Made by a program: the position numbers and the translations under genes. Positions 50,201-61,645 of a stretch of DNA of 64,000 bases are shown piece after piece. Origin of the DNA: Hydractinia symbiolongicarpus (taxonomy: Eukaryota; Cnidaria; Hydrozoa; Anthoathecata; Hydractiniidae); assembly GCF_029227915.1 (NCBI RefSeq), contig NC_079879.1, positions 15,812,001 to 15,876,000 on the forward strand, in the 5' to 3' direction. The stretch's first letter is position 1; each line of letters starts with the position of its first letter. The notes below the pieces were generated by a model. The model was given only the letters and a program-made list of their open reading frames with translations. It did no database searches and was not told the DNA's origin.

Positions 50201-52630
50201 CTCACACGTAAATCACGTGGTTTCACCTGTCTGCGCAGGTTACCATTGGCCTAGTCCTTCCAGCCTCCATGCGCTACAACGTCCCAAGTCGTTTTCATTA
50301 GCGCCGTTGCTTTACACAACAGTCTACGTGCACAGTCCTATAAAGGCTGTAATATGGCCTTTTGCAGTCTAATAAAGGCCTTACACGTAAATCACGTGGT
50401 TTCACCAGTCTGTGCAGGTTACCATTGGCCTAGCCCTTCCAGTCTCAATGTGCTACAACGTACTAAGTCAATTTCCTTATTGCCGTTGCTTTACAACACT
50501 GTTAACTACGTGCACAGTCCAATAAGGGCTGTAATATAGCCTTTTTCAGTCCAGTAAAGGCCTCACACGTAAATCACGTGGTTCCATCTGCCTGTTGAGG
50601 TTACCATTGGACTATTCCTTACAGTCTCAATGCGCTACAACGTCCCAAGTCGTTTTCATTAGCACCATTGCCTTACAACACTCTTAACTACGACCACAGT
50701 CCTATAAAGGCTAAAATATCGCCTTTTGCAGTCTAATAAAGGCCTCACACGTAAATCACGTGGTTCCATCTGCCTGCGCAGGTTACCAGTGGACTAATTG
50801 TTCCACTCTCAATGTGCTACAACGTCCCAAGTCGTTTTCATTAGCGCTGTTGCTTTACAACACTCTTAACTACCTGCACAGTCCTATAAAGGCTGTAATA
50901 TGGCCTTTTGCAGTCTAATAAAGTCCTCACACGTAAATCACGTGGCTTCACCGGTCTGCGCAGGTTACCATTGGCCTAGTCCTTCAAATCTCAATGTGCT
51001 ACAACGTCCCAAGTCGTTTTCATTGGCGAAGTTGCCTTAGAACACTCTTTACTACGTGCACAGTCCTATAAAGGCTGTAATATGGCCTTTTGCAGTCTAA
51101 TAAAGGCCTCACACGTAAATCACGCGGTTCCATTCGCCTGTGCAGGTTACCATTGGACTATTCCTTCCAGTCTCATTGCGCCACAACGTCCCAAGTGGTT
51201 TTCATTAGCGCCGTTGCCTTAGAACACTCTTAACTACGTGCACAGTCCTATAAAGGATGTAATATGGCCTTTTGCAGTCTAATAAAGGCCTCACACGTAA
51301 ATCACGTGGTTCCATATCCTGTGCAGGTTACCATTGCCCTAGTCCTTCCAGTCTCAAAGCGCTACAACGTCCCAAGTTTTTTCCATGGGCGAAGTTGCCT
51401 TACAGCACTCTTAACTAGGTGCACAGTCCTATAAAGTCTGTAATATGGCCTTTTGCAGTCTAATAAAAGCCTCACACGTAAATAACGTGGTTCCATTTGC
51501 CTGTGCAGGTTACCATTGGACTATTCCTTCCAGTCTCAATGTGCTACAACGTCCCAAGACGTTTTCATTAGCGCCGTTGCTTTACAACACTCTTAACTAC
51601 GCGCACAGGCCTATAAAGGCTGTAATATGGCCTTTTGCAGTCTAATAAAGGCTTCACACGTAAATCACGTGGTTTCACCTGCCTGCGCATGTTACCTTTG
51701 GACTAATCGTTCCAATCCCAATGTGCTACAACGTCCCAAGTCGTTTTCATTAGCGCCGTTGCTTTACAACACTCTTAACTACCTGCACAGTCCTATAAAG
51801 GCTGTAATATGGCCTTTTGCAGTCTAATAAAGGCCTCACACGTAAATCACGTGGTTCCATTTTCCTGTGCAGGTTACCATTGGACTATTCCTTCCAGTCT
51901 CAATGCGCTGCAACGTCCCAAGTCGTTTTCATTGGCGAAGTTGCCTTAGAACACTCTTAAGTACGTGCAAAGTCCTATAAAGTCTGTATTATAGCCTTTT
52001 GCAGTCTAATAAAGGCCTCACACGTAAATCACGTGGTTTCACCTGTCTGCGCAGGTTACCATTGGCCTAGTCCTTCCAGCCTCAATGCGCTACAACGTCC
52101 CAAGTCGTTTTCATTAGTGCCGTTGCCTTACAACACTCTTAACTTCGTGCACAGTCCTATAAAGTCTGTAATATGGTGTTTGCAGTCTAACAAAGGCTTC
52201 ACACGTAAATCACGTGGTTTCACCTGCCTGCGCAGGTTACCTTTGGACTAATCGTTCCAGTCTCAATGTGCTACAACGTCCCAGGACGTTTTCATTAGCG
52301 CCGTTGCTTTACAACACTCTTAACTACGTGCACAGGCCTATAAAGGCTGTAATATGGCCTTTTGCAGTCTAATAAAGGCCTCACACGTAAATCACGTGGT
52401 TTCACCTGTCCGCGCAGGTTACCATTGGCCTAGTCTTTCCAGTCTCAATGCGCTGCAACGTCCCAAGTCGTTTTCATTACCGCCGTTGCCTTAGAACACT
52501 CTTAACTACGTGCACAGTCCTATAAAGGCTGTATTATGGCCTTTTGCAGTGTAATAAAGGCCTCACACGTAAATCACGTGGTTTCACCTGTCTGCGCAGG
52601 TTACCATTGGCCTAGTCCTTCCAGTCTCAA
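47050..52630. repeat. Long duplication at offset 3,633 rising to 3,814 bp
   Basis: About 47,050-47,640 corresponds to 50,683-51,273 at an offset of 3,633 bp (for example CTAATTGTTCCACTC at 47,161 and 50,794; AAGTGGTTTTCATT in both). Beyond that, 47,640-48,780 corresponds to 51,454-52,594 at 3,814 bp. The 181-bp step is one extra, unusual monomer at about 51,273-51,453 (CCATATCCTGTGCAGG, CCATTGCCCTAG, TTTTTTCCATGGGCG, CAGCACTC). That monomer has many private changes and a one-base loss. Intervening sequence is ordinary satellite. Confidence 0.82.
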
Positions 52631-55600
52631 TGCGCTGCAACGTCCCAAGTCGTTTTCATTAGCGCCGTTGCCTTAGAACACTCTTAACTAGGTGCACAGT
52701 CCTATAAAGGCTATATTATGGCCTCTTGCAGTCTAATAAAGGCCTCACACGTTAATCACGTGGTTCCATTTGCCTGTGCAGGTTACCATTGGACTATTCC
52801 TTCCAGTCTCAATGCCCTACAACGTCCCAAGTCGTTTTCATTATCGCCGTTGCCTTACAACACTCTTAACTACCTGCACAGTCCTATAAAGGCTGTAATA
52901 TGGCCTTTTGCAGTCTAATAAAGTCCTCACACGTAAATCACGTGGCTTCACCGGTCTGCGCAGGTTACCATTGGCCTAGTCCTTCAAATCTCAATGTGCT
53001 ACAACGTCCCAAGTCGTTTTCATTGGCGAAGTTGCCTTAGAACACTCTTTACTACGTGCACAGTCCTATAAAGGCTGTAATATGGCCTTTTGCAGTCTAA
53101 TAAAGGCCTCATACGTAAATCACGCGGTTCCATTCGCCTGTGCAGGTTACCATTGGACTATTCCTTCCAGTTTCATTGCGCCACAACGTCCCAAGTCATT
53201 TTCATTAGCGCCGTTGCCTTAGAACACTCTTAACTACGTGCACAGTCCTATAAAGGCTGTAATATGGCCTTTTGCAGTCTAATAAAGGCCTCACACGTAA
53301 ATCACGTGGTTCCATTTGCCTGTGCAGGTTACCATTGGACTATTCCTTCCAGTCTCAATGCGCTGCAACGTCCCAAGTCGTTTTCATTGGCGAAGTTGCC
53401 TTAGAACACTCTTAAGTACGTGCAAAGTCCTATAAAGTCTGTATTATAGCCTTTTGCAGTCTAATAAAGGCCTCACACGTAAATCACGTGGTTTCACCTG
53501 TCTGCGCAGGTTACCATTGGCCTAGTCCTTCCAGTCTCAATGCGCTACAACGTCCCAAGTCGTTTTCATTAGTGCCGTTGCCTTACAACACTCTTAACTT
53601 CGTGCACAGTCCTATAAAGTCTGTAATATGGTGTTTGCAGTCTAATAAAGGCTTCACACGTAAATCACGTGGTTTCACCTGCCTGCGCAGGTTACCTTTG
53701 GACTAATCGTTTCAGTCTCAATGTGCTACAACGTCCCAGGTCGTTTTCATTAGCGCCGTTGCTTTACAACACTCTTAACTACGTGCACAGGCCTATAAAG
53801 GCTGTAATATGGCCTTTTGCAGTCTAATAAAGGCCTCACACGTAAATCACGTGGTTTCACCTGTCTGCGCAGGTTACCATTGGCCTAGTCCTTCCAGTCT
53901 CAATGCGCTGCAACGTCCCAAGTCGTTTTCATTAGCGCCGTTGCTTTACAACACTCTTAACTACGTGCACAGTCCTATAAAGTCTGTATTATAGCCTTTT
54001 GCAGTCTAATAAAGGCCTCAAACGTAAATCACGTGGTTTCACCTGTCTGCGCAGGTTACCATTGGCCTAGTCCTTCCAGCCTCAATGCGCTACAACGTCC
54101 CAAGTCGTTTTCATTAGTGCCGTTGCCTTAGAACACTCTTAACTACGTGGACAGTCCTATAAAGGCTGTATTATGGCCTTTTGCAGTCTAATAAAGGCCT
54201 CACACGAAATCACGTGGTTCCATTTGCCTGTGCAGGTTACCATTGGACTATTCCTTCAAGTCTCAATGCGCTGCAACGTCCCAAGTCGTTTTCATTGGCG
54301 AAGTTGCCTTAGAACACTCTTAAGTACGTGCAAAGTTCTATAAAGTCTGTATTATAGCCTTTTGCAGTCTAATAAAGGCCTCACACGTAAATCACGTGGT
54401 TTCACCTGTCTGCGCAGGTTACCATTGGCCTAGTCCTTCCAGCCTCAATGCGCTACAACGTCCCAAGTCGTTTTCATTAGTGCCGTTGCCTTACAACACT
54501 CTTAACTTCGTGCACAGTCCTATAAAGTCTGTAAGATGGTGTTTGCAGTCTAATAAAGGCTTCACACGTAAATCACGTGGTTTCACCTGCCTGCGCAGGT
54601 TACCTTTGGACTAATCGTTCCAGTCTCAATGTGCTACAACGTCCCAGGTCGTTTTCATTAGCGCCGTTGCTTTACAACACTCTTAACTACGCGCACAGGC
54701 CTATAAAGGCTGTAATATGGCCTTTTGCAGTCTAATAAAGGCCTCACACGTAAATCACGTGGTTTCACCTGTCTGCGCAGGTTACCATTGGCCTAGTCCT
54801 TCCAGTCTCAATGCGCTGCAACGTCCCAAGTCGTTTTCATTAGCGCCGTTGCCTTAGAACACTCTTAACTACGTGCACAGTCCTATAAAGGCTGTATTAT
54901 GGCCTTTTGCAGTCTAATAAAGGCCTCACACGTAAATCACGTGGTTTCACCTGTCTGCGCAGGTTACCATTGGCTTAGTCCTTCCAGTCTCAATGCGCTG
55001 CAACGTCCCAAGTCGTTTTCATTAGCGCCGTTGCCTTAGAACACTCTTAACTACGTGCACAGTCCTATAAAGGCTATATTATGGCCTCTTGCAGTCTAAT
55101 AAAGGCCTCACACGTTAATCACGTGGTTCCATTTGCCTGTGCAGGTTACCATTGGACTATTCCTTCCAGTCTCAATGCCCTACAACGTCCCAAGTCGTTT
55201 TCATCATCGCCGTTGCCTTACAACACTCTTAACTACCTGCACAGTCCTATAAAGGCTGTAATATGGCCTTTTGCAGTCTAATAAAGTCCTCACACGTAAA
55301 TCACGTGGCTTCACCGGTCTGCGCAGGTTACCATTGGCCTAGTCCTTCAAATCTCAATGTGCTACAACGTCCCAAGTCGTTTTCATTGGCGAAGTTACCT
55401 TAGAACACTCTTTACTACGTGCACAGTCCTATAAAGGCTGTAATATGGCCTTTTGCAATCTAATAAAGGCCTCACACGTAAATCACGCGGTTCCATTCGC
55501 CTGTGCAGGTTACCATTGGACTATTCCTTCTAGTCTCATTGCGCCACAACGTCCCAAGTCATTTTCATTAGCGCCGTTGCCTTAGAACACTCTTAACTAC

Positions 55601-55739
55601 GTGCACAGTCCTATAAAGGCTGTAATATGGCCTTTTCCAGTCTAATAAAGGCCTCACACGTAAATCACGTGGTTCCATTTGCCTGTGCAGGTTACCATTG
55701 GACTATTCCTTCCAGTCTCAATGCGCTACAACGTCCCAA
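52631..55739. repeat. Satellite segment with a 2,363-bp offset repeat
   Basis: Monomers at 52,718 and 53,488 recur at 55,081 and 55,851 (offset 2,363 bp, 13 monomers), and the cassette at 52,033 recurs at 54,396 at the same offset. One monomer near 54,205 has CACACGAAATCACG (two bases lost), a mark reused inside the following 1,271-bp duplication. Confidence 0.82.
53280..53770 (+). repeat. Example of a recurrent three-monomer cassette (~545 bp)
   Basis: Three monomer types occur in fixed order. The first has GGTTCCATTTGCC, TTTTCATTGGCGAAG, AAGTACGTGCAAAG and ends GTATTATAGCC. The second has GGTTTCACCTGTCTGCGC, CATTAGTGCCG, CTTCGTGCACAG and the short ATGGTGTTTGCAG. The third has CACCTGCCTGCGCAGG, CCTTTGGACTAATCG and usually CCCAGGTCG. 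The order also occurs starting near 14,165, 22,290, 24,247, 26,204, 31,285, 32,376, 48,010, 51,830, 54,190, 55,640, 60,005, 60,910 and (partly) 63,640. It thus spans all zones, so it predates most of the local duplications. Confidence 0.82.
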
Positions 55740-57010
55740 GTCGTTTTCATTGGCGAAGTTGCCTTAGAACACTCTTAAGTACGTGCAAAGTTTTATAAAG
55801 TCTGTGTTATAGCCTTTTGCAGTCTAATAAAGGCCTCACACGTAAATCACGTGGTTTCACCTGTCTGCGCAGGTTACCATTGGCCTAGTCCTTCCAGCCT
55901 CAATGCGCTACAACGTCCCAAGTCGTTTTCATTAGTGCCGTTGCCTTACAACACTCTTAACTTCGTGCACAGTCTTATAAAGTCTGTAATATGGTGTTTG
56001 CAGTCTAATAAAGGCTTCACACGTAAATCACGTGGTTTCACCTGCCTGCGCAGGTTACCTTTGGACTAATCGTTCAAGTCTCAATGTGCTACAACGTCCC
56101 AGGTCGTTTTCATTAGCGCCGTTGCTTTACAACACTCTTAACTACGTGCACAGTCCTATAAAGTCTGTATTATAGCCTTTTTCAGTCTAACAAAGGCCTC
56201 ACACGTAAATCACGTGGTTTCACCTGTCTGCGCAGGTTACCATTGGCCTAGTCCTTCCAGCCTCAATGCGCTACAACGTCCCAAGTCGTTTTCATTAGTG
56301 CCGTTGCCTTAGAACACTCTTAACTACGTGGACAGTCCTATAAAGGCTGTATTATGGCCTTTTCCAGTCTAATAAAGGCCTCACACGTTAATCACGTGGT
56401 TCCATTTGCCTGTGCAGGTTACCATTGGTCTATTCCTTCCAGTCTCAATGCGCTACAACGTCCCAAGTTGTTTTCATTAGCGCCGTTGCTTTACAACACT
56501 CTTAACTACGCGCACGGGCCTATAAAGGCTGTAATATGGCCTTTTGCAGTCTAATAAAGCCTTCACACGTAAATCACGTGGTTTCACCTGCCTGCGCAGG
56601 TTACCTTTGGACTAATCGTTCCAATCCCAATGTGCTACAACGTCCCAAGTTGTTTTCATTAGCGCCGTTGCTTTACAACACTCTTAACTACGTGCACAGT
56701 CCTATAAAGGCTGTAATATGGCCTTTTGCAGTCTAATAAAGGCCTCACACGAAATCACGTGGTTCCATTTGCCTGTGCAGGTTACCATTGGACTATTCCT
56801 TCAAGTCTCAATGCGCTGCAACGTCCCAAGTCGTTTTCATTAGTGCCGTTGCCTTACAACACTCTTAACTTCGCGCACGGGCCTATAAAGTCTGTAATAT
56901 GGTGTTTGCAGTCTAATAAAGGCTTCACACGTAAATCACGTGGTTTCACCTGCCTGCGCAGGTTACCTTTGGACTAATCGTTCCAGTCTCAATGTGCTAC
57001 AACGTCCCAG
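55740..57010. repeat. 1,271-bp higher-order repeat, copy 1 (7 monomers)
   Basis: Offset-1,271 identity runs from 55,740 to 58,293 (2.01 copies). Shared marks include AAGTTTTATAAAGTCTGTG, CAGTCTTATAAAG, TTTTTCAGTCTAACAAAGG, CTACGTGGACAG, GCGCACGGGCC and CACACGAAATCACG. One substitution was noticed (T at 56,469 versus C at 57,740). Confidence 0.92.
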
Positions 57011-58281
57011 GTCGTTTTCATTGGCGAAGTTGCCTTAGAACACTCTTAAGTACGTGCAAAGTTTTATAAAGTCTGTGTTATAGCCTTTTGCAGTCTAATA
57101 AAGGCCTCACACGTAAATCACGTGGTTTCACCTGTCTGCGCAGGTTACCATTGGCCTAGTCCTTCCAGCCTCAATGCGCTACAACGTCCCAAGTCGTTTT
57201 CATTAGTGCCGTTGCCTTACAACACTCTTAACTTCGTGCACAGTCTTATAAAGTCTGTAATATGGTGTTTGCAGTCTAATAAAGGCTTCACACGTAAATC
57301 ACGTGGTTTCACCTGCCTGCGCAGGTTACCTTTGGACTAATCGTTCAAGTCTCAATGTGCTACAACGTCCCAGGTCGTTTTCATTAGCGCCGTTGCTTTA
57401 CAACACTCTTAACTACGTGCACAGTCCTATAAAGTCTGTATTATAGCCTTTTTCAGTCTAACAAAGGCCTCACACGTAAATCACGTGGTTTCACCTGTCT
57501 GCGCAGGTTACCATTGGCCTAGTCCTTCCAGCCTCAATGCGCTACAACGTCCCAAGTCGTTTTCATTAGTGCCGTTGCCTTAGAACACTCTTAACTACGT
57601 GGACAGTCCTATAAAGGCTGTATTATGGCCTTTTCCAGTCTAATAAAGGCCTCACACGTTAATCACGTGGTTCCATTTGCCTGTGCAGGTTACCATTGGT
57701 CTATTCCTTCCAGTCTCAATGCGCTACAACGTCCCAAGTCGTTTTCATTAGCGCCGTTGCTTTACAACACTCTTAACTACGCGCACGGGCCTATAAAGGC
57801 TGTAATATGGCCTTTTGCAGTCTAATAAAGCCTTCACACGTAAATCACGTGGTTTCACCTGCCTGCGCAGGTTACCTTTGGACTAATCGTTCCAATCCCA
57901 ATGTGCTACAACGTCCCAAGTTGTTTTCATTAGCGCCGTTGCTTTACAACACTCTTAACTACGTGCACAGTCCTATAAAGGCTGTAATATGGCCTTTTGC
58001 AGTCTAATAAAGGCCTCACACGAAATCACGTGGTTCCATTTGCCTGTGCAGGTTACCATTGGACTATTCCTTCAAGTCTCAATGCGCTGCAACGTCCCAA
58101 GTCGTTTTCATTAGTGCCGTTGCCTTACAACACTCTTAACTTCGCGCACGGGCCTATAAAGTCTGTAATATGGTGTTTGCAGTCTAATAAAGGCTTCACA
58201 CGTAAATCACGTGGTTTCACCTGCCTGCGCAGGTTACCTTTGGACTAATCGTTCCAGTCTCAATGTGCTACAACGTCCCAG
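57011..58281. repeat. 1,271-bp higher-order repeat, copy 2
   Basis: Second copy. The junction tract is only 12 bp, GTCGTTTTCATT, after which copy 1 has GGCG and the sequence following copy 2 has AGCG. The outer sequences match each other at an offset of 3,634 bp (about 54,540-55,530 with 58,174-59,164), including ATTGGCTTAGTCC and TTTTCATCATCGCC. Removing this block and its surroundings restores an earlier, shorter order. Confidence 0.92.
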
Positions 58282-59829
58282 GTCGTTTTCATTAGCGCCG
58301 TTGCTTTACAACACTCTTAACTACGCGCACAGGCCTATAAAGGCTGTAATATGGCCTTTTGCAGTCTAATAAAGGCCTCACACGTAAATTACGTGGTTTC
58401 ACCTGTCTGCGCAGGTTACCATTGGCCTAGTCCTTCCAGTCTCAATGCGCTGCAACGTCCCAAGTCGTTTTCATTAGCGCCGTTGCCTTAGAACACTCTT
58501 AACTACGTGCACAGTCCTATAAAGGCTGTATTATGGCCTTTTGCAGTCTAATAAAGGCCTCACACGTAAATCACGTGGTTTCACCTGTCTGCGCAGGTTA
58601 CCATTGGCTTAGTCCTTCCAGTCTCAATGCGCTGCAACGTCCCAAGTCGTTTTCATTAGCGCCGTTGCCTTAGAACACTCTTAACTACGTGCACAGTCCT
58701 ATAAAGGCTATATTATGGCCTCTTGCAGTCTAATAAAGGCCTCACACGTTAATCACGTGGTTCCATTTGCCTGTGCAGGTTACCATTGGACTATTCCTTC
58801 CAGTCTCAATGCCCTACAACGTCCCAAGTCGTTTTCATCATCGCCGTTGCCTTACAACACTCTTAACTACCTGCACAGTCCTATAAAGGCTGTAATATGG
58901 CCTTTTGCAGTCTAATAAAGTCCTCACACGTAAATCACGTGGCTTCACCGGTCTGCGCAGGTTACCATTGGCCTAGTCCTTCAAATCTCAATGTGCTACA
59001 ACGTCCCAAGTCGTTTTCATTGGCGAAGTTACCTTAGAACACTCTTTACTACGTGCACAGTCCTATAAAGGCTGTAATATGGCCTTTTGCAGTCTAATAA
59101 AGGCCTCACACGTAAATCACGCGGTTCCATTCGCCTGTGCAGGTTACCATTGGACTATTCCTTCCAGCCTCAATGCGCTACAACGTTCCAAGTCGTTTTC
59201 ATTAGTGCCGTTGCCTTACAACACTCTTAACTTCGTGCACAGTCTTATAAAGTCTGTAATATGGTGTTTTCAGTCTAATAAAGGCTTCACACGTAAATCA
59301 CGTGGTTTCACCTGCCTGCGCAGGTTACCTTTGGACTAATCGTTCCAGTCTCAATGTGCTACAACGTCCCAGGTCGTTTTCATTAGCGCCGTTGCTTTAC
59401 AACACTCTTAACTACGTGCACAGGCCTATAAAGGCTGTAATATGGCCTTTTGCAGTCTAATAAAGGCCTCACACGTAAATCACGTGGTTTCACCTGTCTG
59501 CGCAGGTTACCATTGGCCTAGTCCTTCCAGTCTCAATGCGCTGCAACGTCCCAAGTCGTTTTCATTAGCGCCGTTGCCTTAGAACACTCTTAACTACGTG
59601 CACAGTCCTATAAAGGCTGTATTATGGCCTTTTGCAGTCTAATAAAGGCCTCACACGTTAATCACGTGGTTCCATTTGCCTGTGCAGGTTACCACTGGTC
59701 TATTCCTTCCAGTCTCAATGCGCTACAACGTCCCAAGTCGTTTTCATTATCGCCGTTGCTTTACAACACTCCTAACTACCTGCACAGACCTATAAAGGCT
59801 GTAATATGGCCTTTTGCAGTCTAATAAAG
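58282..59829. repeat. Satellite segment repeating 54.6-55.5 kb, then a recombinant monomer
   Basis: The left part follows 54,648-55,530 at +3,634 bp. Near 59,145-59,165 the match ends: 55,5xx continues CTTCTAGTCTCATTGCGCC but here it continues CTTCCAGCCTCAATGCGC. The CACGCGGTTCC start is thus joined to a different downstream half, giving a hybrid monomer at about 59,083-59,264. Confidence 0.8.
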
Positions 59830-61645
59830 GCCTCACACGTAAATCACGCGGTTCCATTCGCCTGTGCAGGTTACCATTGGACTATTCCTTCCAGTCTCAT
59901 TGCGCCACAACGTCCCAAGTCGTTTTCATTAGCGCGTTGCCTTAGAACACTCTTAACTACGTGCACAGTCCTATAAAGGCTGTAATATGGCCTTTTGCAG
60001 TCTAATGAAGGCCTCACACGTAAATCACGTGGTTCCATTTGCCTGTGCAGGTTACCATTGGACTATTCCTTCCAGTCTCAATGCGCTGCAACGTCCCCAG
60101 TCGTTTTCATTGGCGAAGTTGCCTTAGAACACTCTTAAGTACGTGCAAAGTCCTATAAAGTCTGTATTATAGCCTTTTGCAGTCTAATAAAGGCCTCACA
60201 CGTAAATCACGTGGTTTCACCTGTCTGCGCAGGTTACCATTGGCCTAGTCCTTCCAGCCTCAATGCGCTACAACGTCCCAAGTCGTTTTCCTTAGTGCCG
60301 TTGCCTTACAACACTCTTAACTTCGTACACAGTCCTATAAAGTCTGTAATATGGTGTTTGCAGTCTAATAAAGGCTTCACACGTAAATCACGTGGTTTCA
60401 CCTGCCTGCGCAGGTTACCTTTGGACTAATCGTTCCAGTCTCAATGTGCTACAACGTCCCAGGTCGTTTTCATTAGCGCCGTTGCCTTAGAACACTCTTA
60501 ACTACGTGCACAGTCCTATAAAGGCTATATTATGGCCTCTTGCAGTCTAATAAAGGCCTCACACGTTAATCACGTGGTTCCATTTGCCTGTGCAGGTTAC
60601 CATTGGACTATTCCTTCCAGTCTCAATGCCCTACAACGTCCCAAGTCGTTTTCATTATCGCCGTTGCCTTACAACACTCTTAACTACCTGCACAGTCCTA
60701 TTAAGGCTGTAATATGGCCTTTTGCAGTCTAATAAAGTCCTCACACGTAAATCACGCGGTTCCATTCGCCTGTGCAGGTTACCGTTGGACTATTCCTTCC
60801 AGTCTCATTGCGCCACAACGTCCCAAGTCATTTTCATTAGCGCCGTTGCCTTAGAACACTTTTAACTACGTGCACAGTCCTATAAAGGCTGTAATATGGC
60901 CTTTTGCAGTCTAATAAAGGCCTCACACGTAAATCACGTGGTTCCATTTGCTTGTGCAGGTTACCATTGGACTATTCCTTCCAGTCTCAATGCGCTGCAA
61001 CGTCCCAAGTCGTTTTCATTGGCGAAGTTGCCTTAGAACACTCTTAAGTACGTGCAAAGTCCTATAAAGTCTGTATTATAGCCTTTTGCAGTCTAATAAA
61101 GGCCTCACACGTAAATCACGTGGTTTCACCTGTCTGCGCAGGTTACCATTGGCCTAGTCCTTCCAGCCTTAATGCGCTACAACGTCCCAAGTCGTTTTCA
61201 TTAGTGCCGTTGCCTTACAACACTCTTAACTTCGTGCACAGTCCTATAAAGTCTGTAATATGGTGTTTGCAGTCTAATAAAGGCTTCACACGTAAATCAC
61301 GTGGTTTCACCTGCCTGCGCAGGTTACCTTTGGACTAATCGTTCCAGTCTCAATGTGCTACAACGTCCCAGGTCGTTTTCATTAGCGCCGTTGCCTTAGA
61401 ACACTCTTAACTACGTGCACAGTCCTATAAAGGCTGTATTATGGCCTTTTGCAGTCTAATAAAGGCCTCACACGTTAATCACGTGGTTCCATTTGCCTGT
61501 GCAGGTTACCATTGGTCTATTCCTTCCAGTCTCAATGCGCTACAACGTCCCAAGTCGTTTTCATTATTGCTGTTGCCTTACAACACTCCTAACTACCTGC
61601 ACAGACCTATAAAGGCTGTAATATGGCCTTTTGCAGTCTAATAAA
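59830..61645. repeat. 909-bp higher-order repeat, two diverged copies (5 monomers)
   Basis: About 59,830-60,738 matches 60,739-61,645 at an offset of 909 bp; a third, rearranged occurrence continues to about 62,300 (cassette starts at 60,211, 61,120 and 62,029). The copies differ in monomer type in places (GCCTCTTGCAG versus GCCTTTTGCAG; CATTATCGCC versus CATTATTGCTG), so this is older than the 1,271-bp event. A one-base deletion, TTAGCGCGTTGCC, occurs at 59,931 and again at 62,839. Confidence 0.8.
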
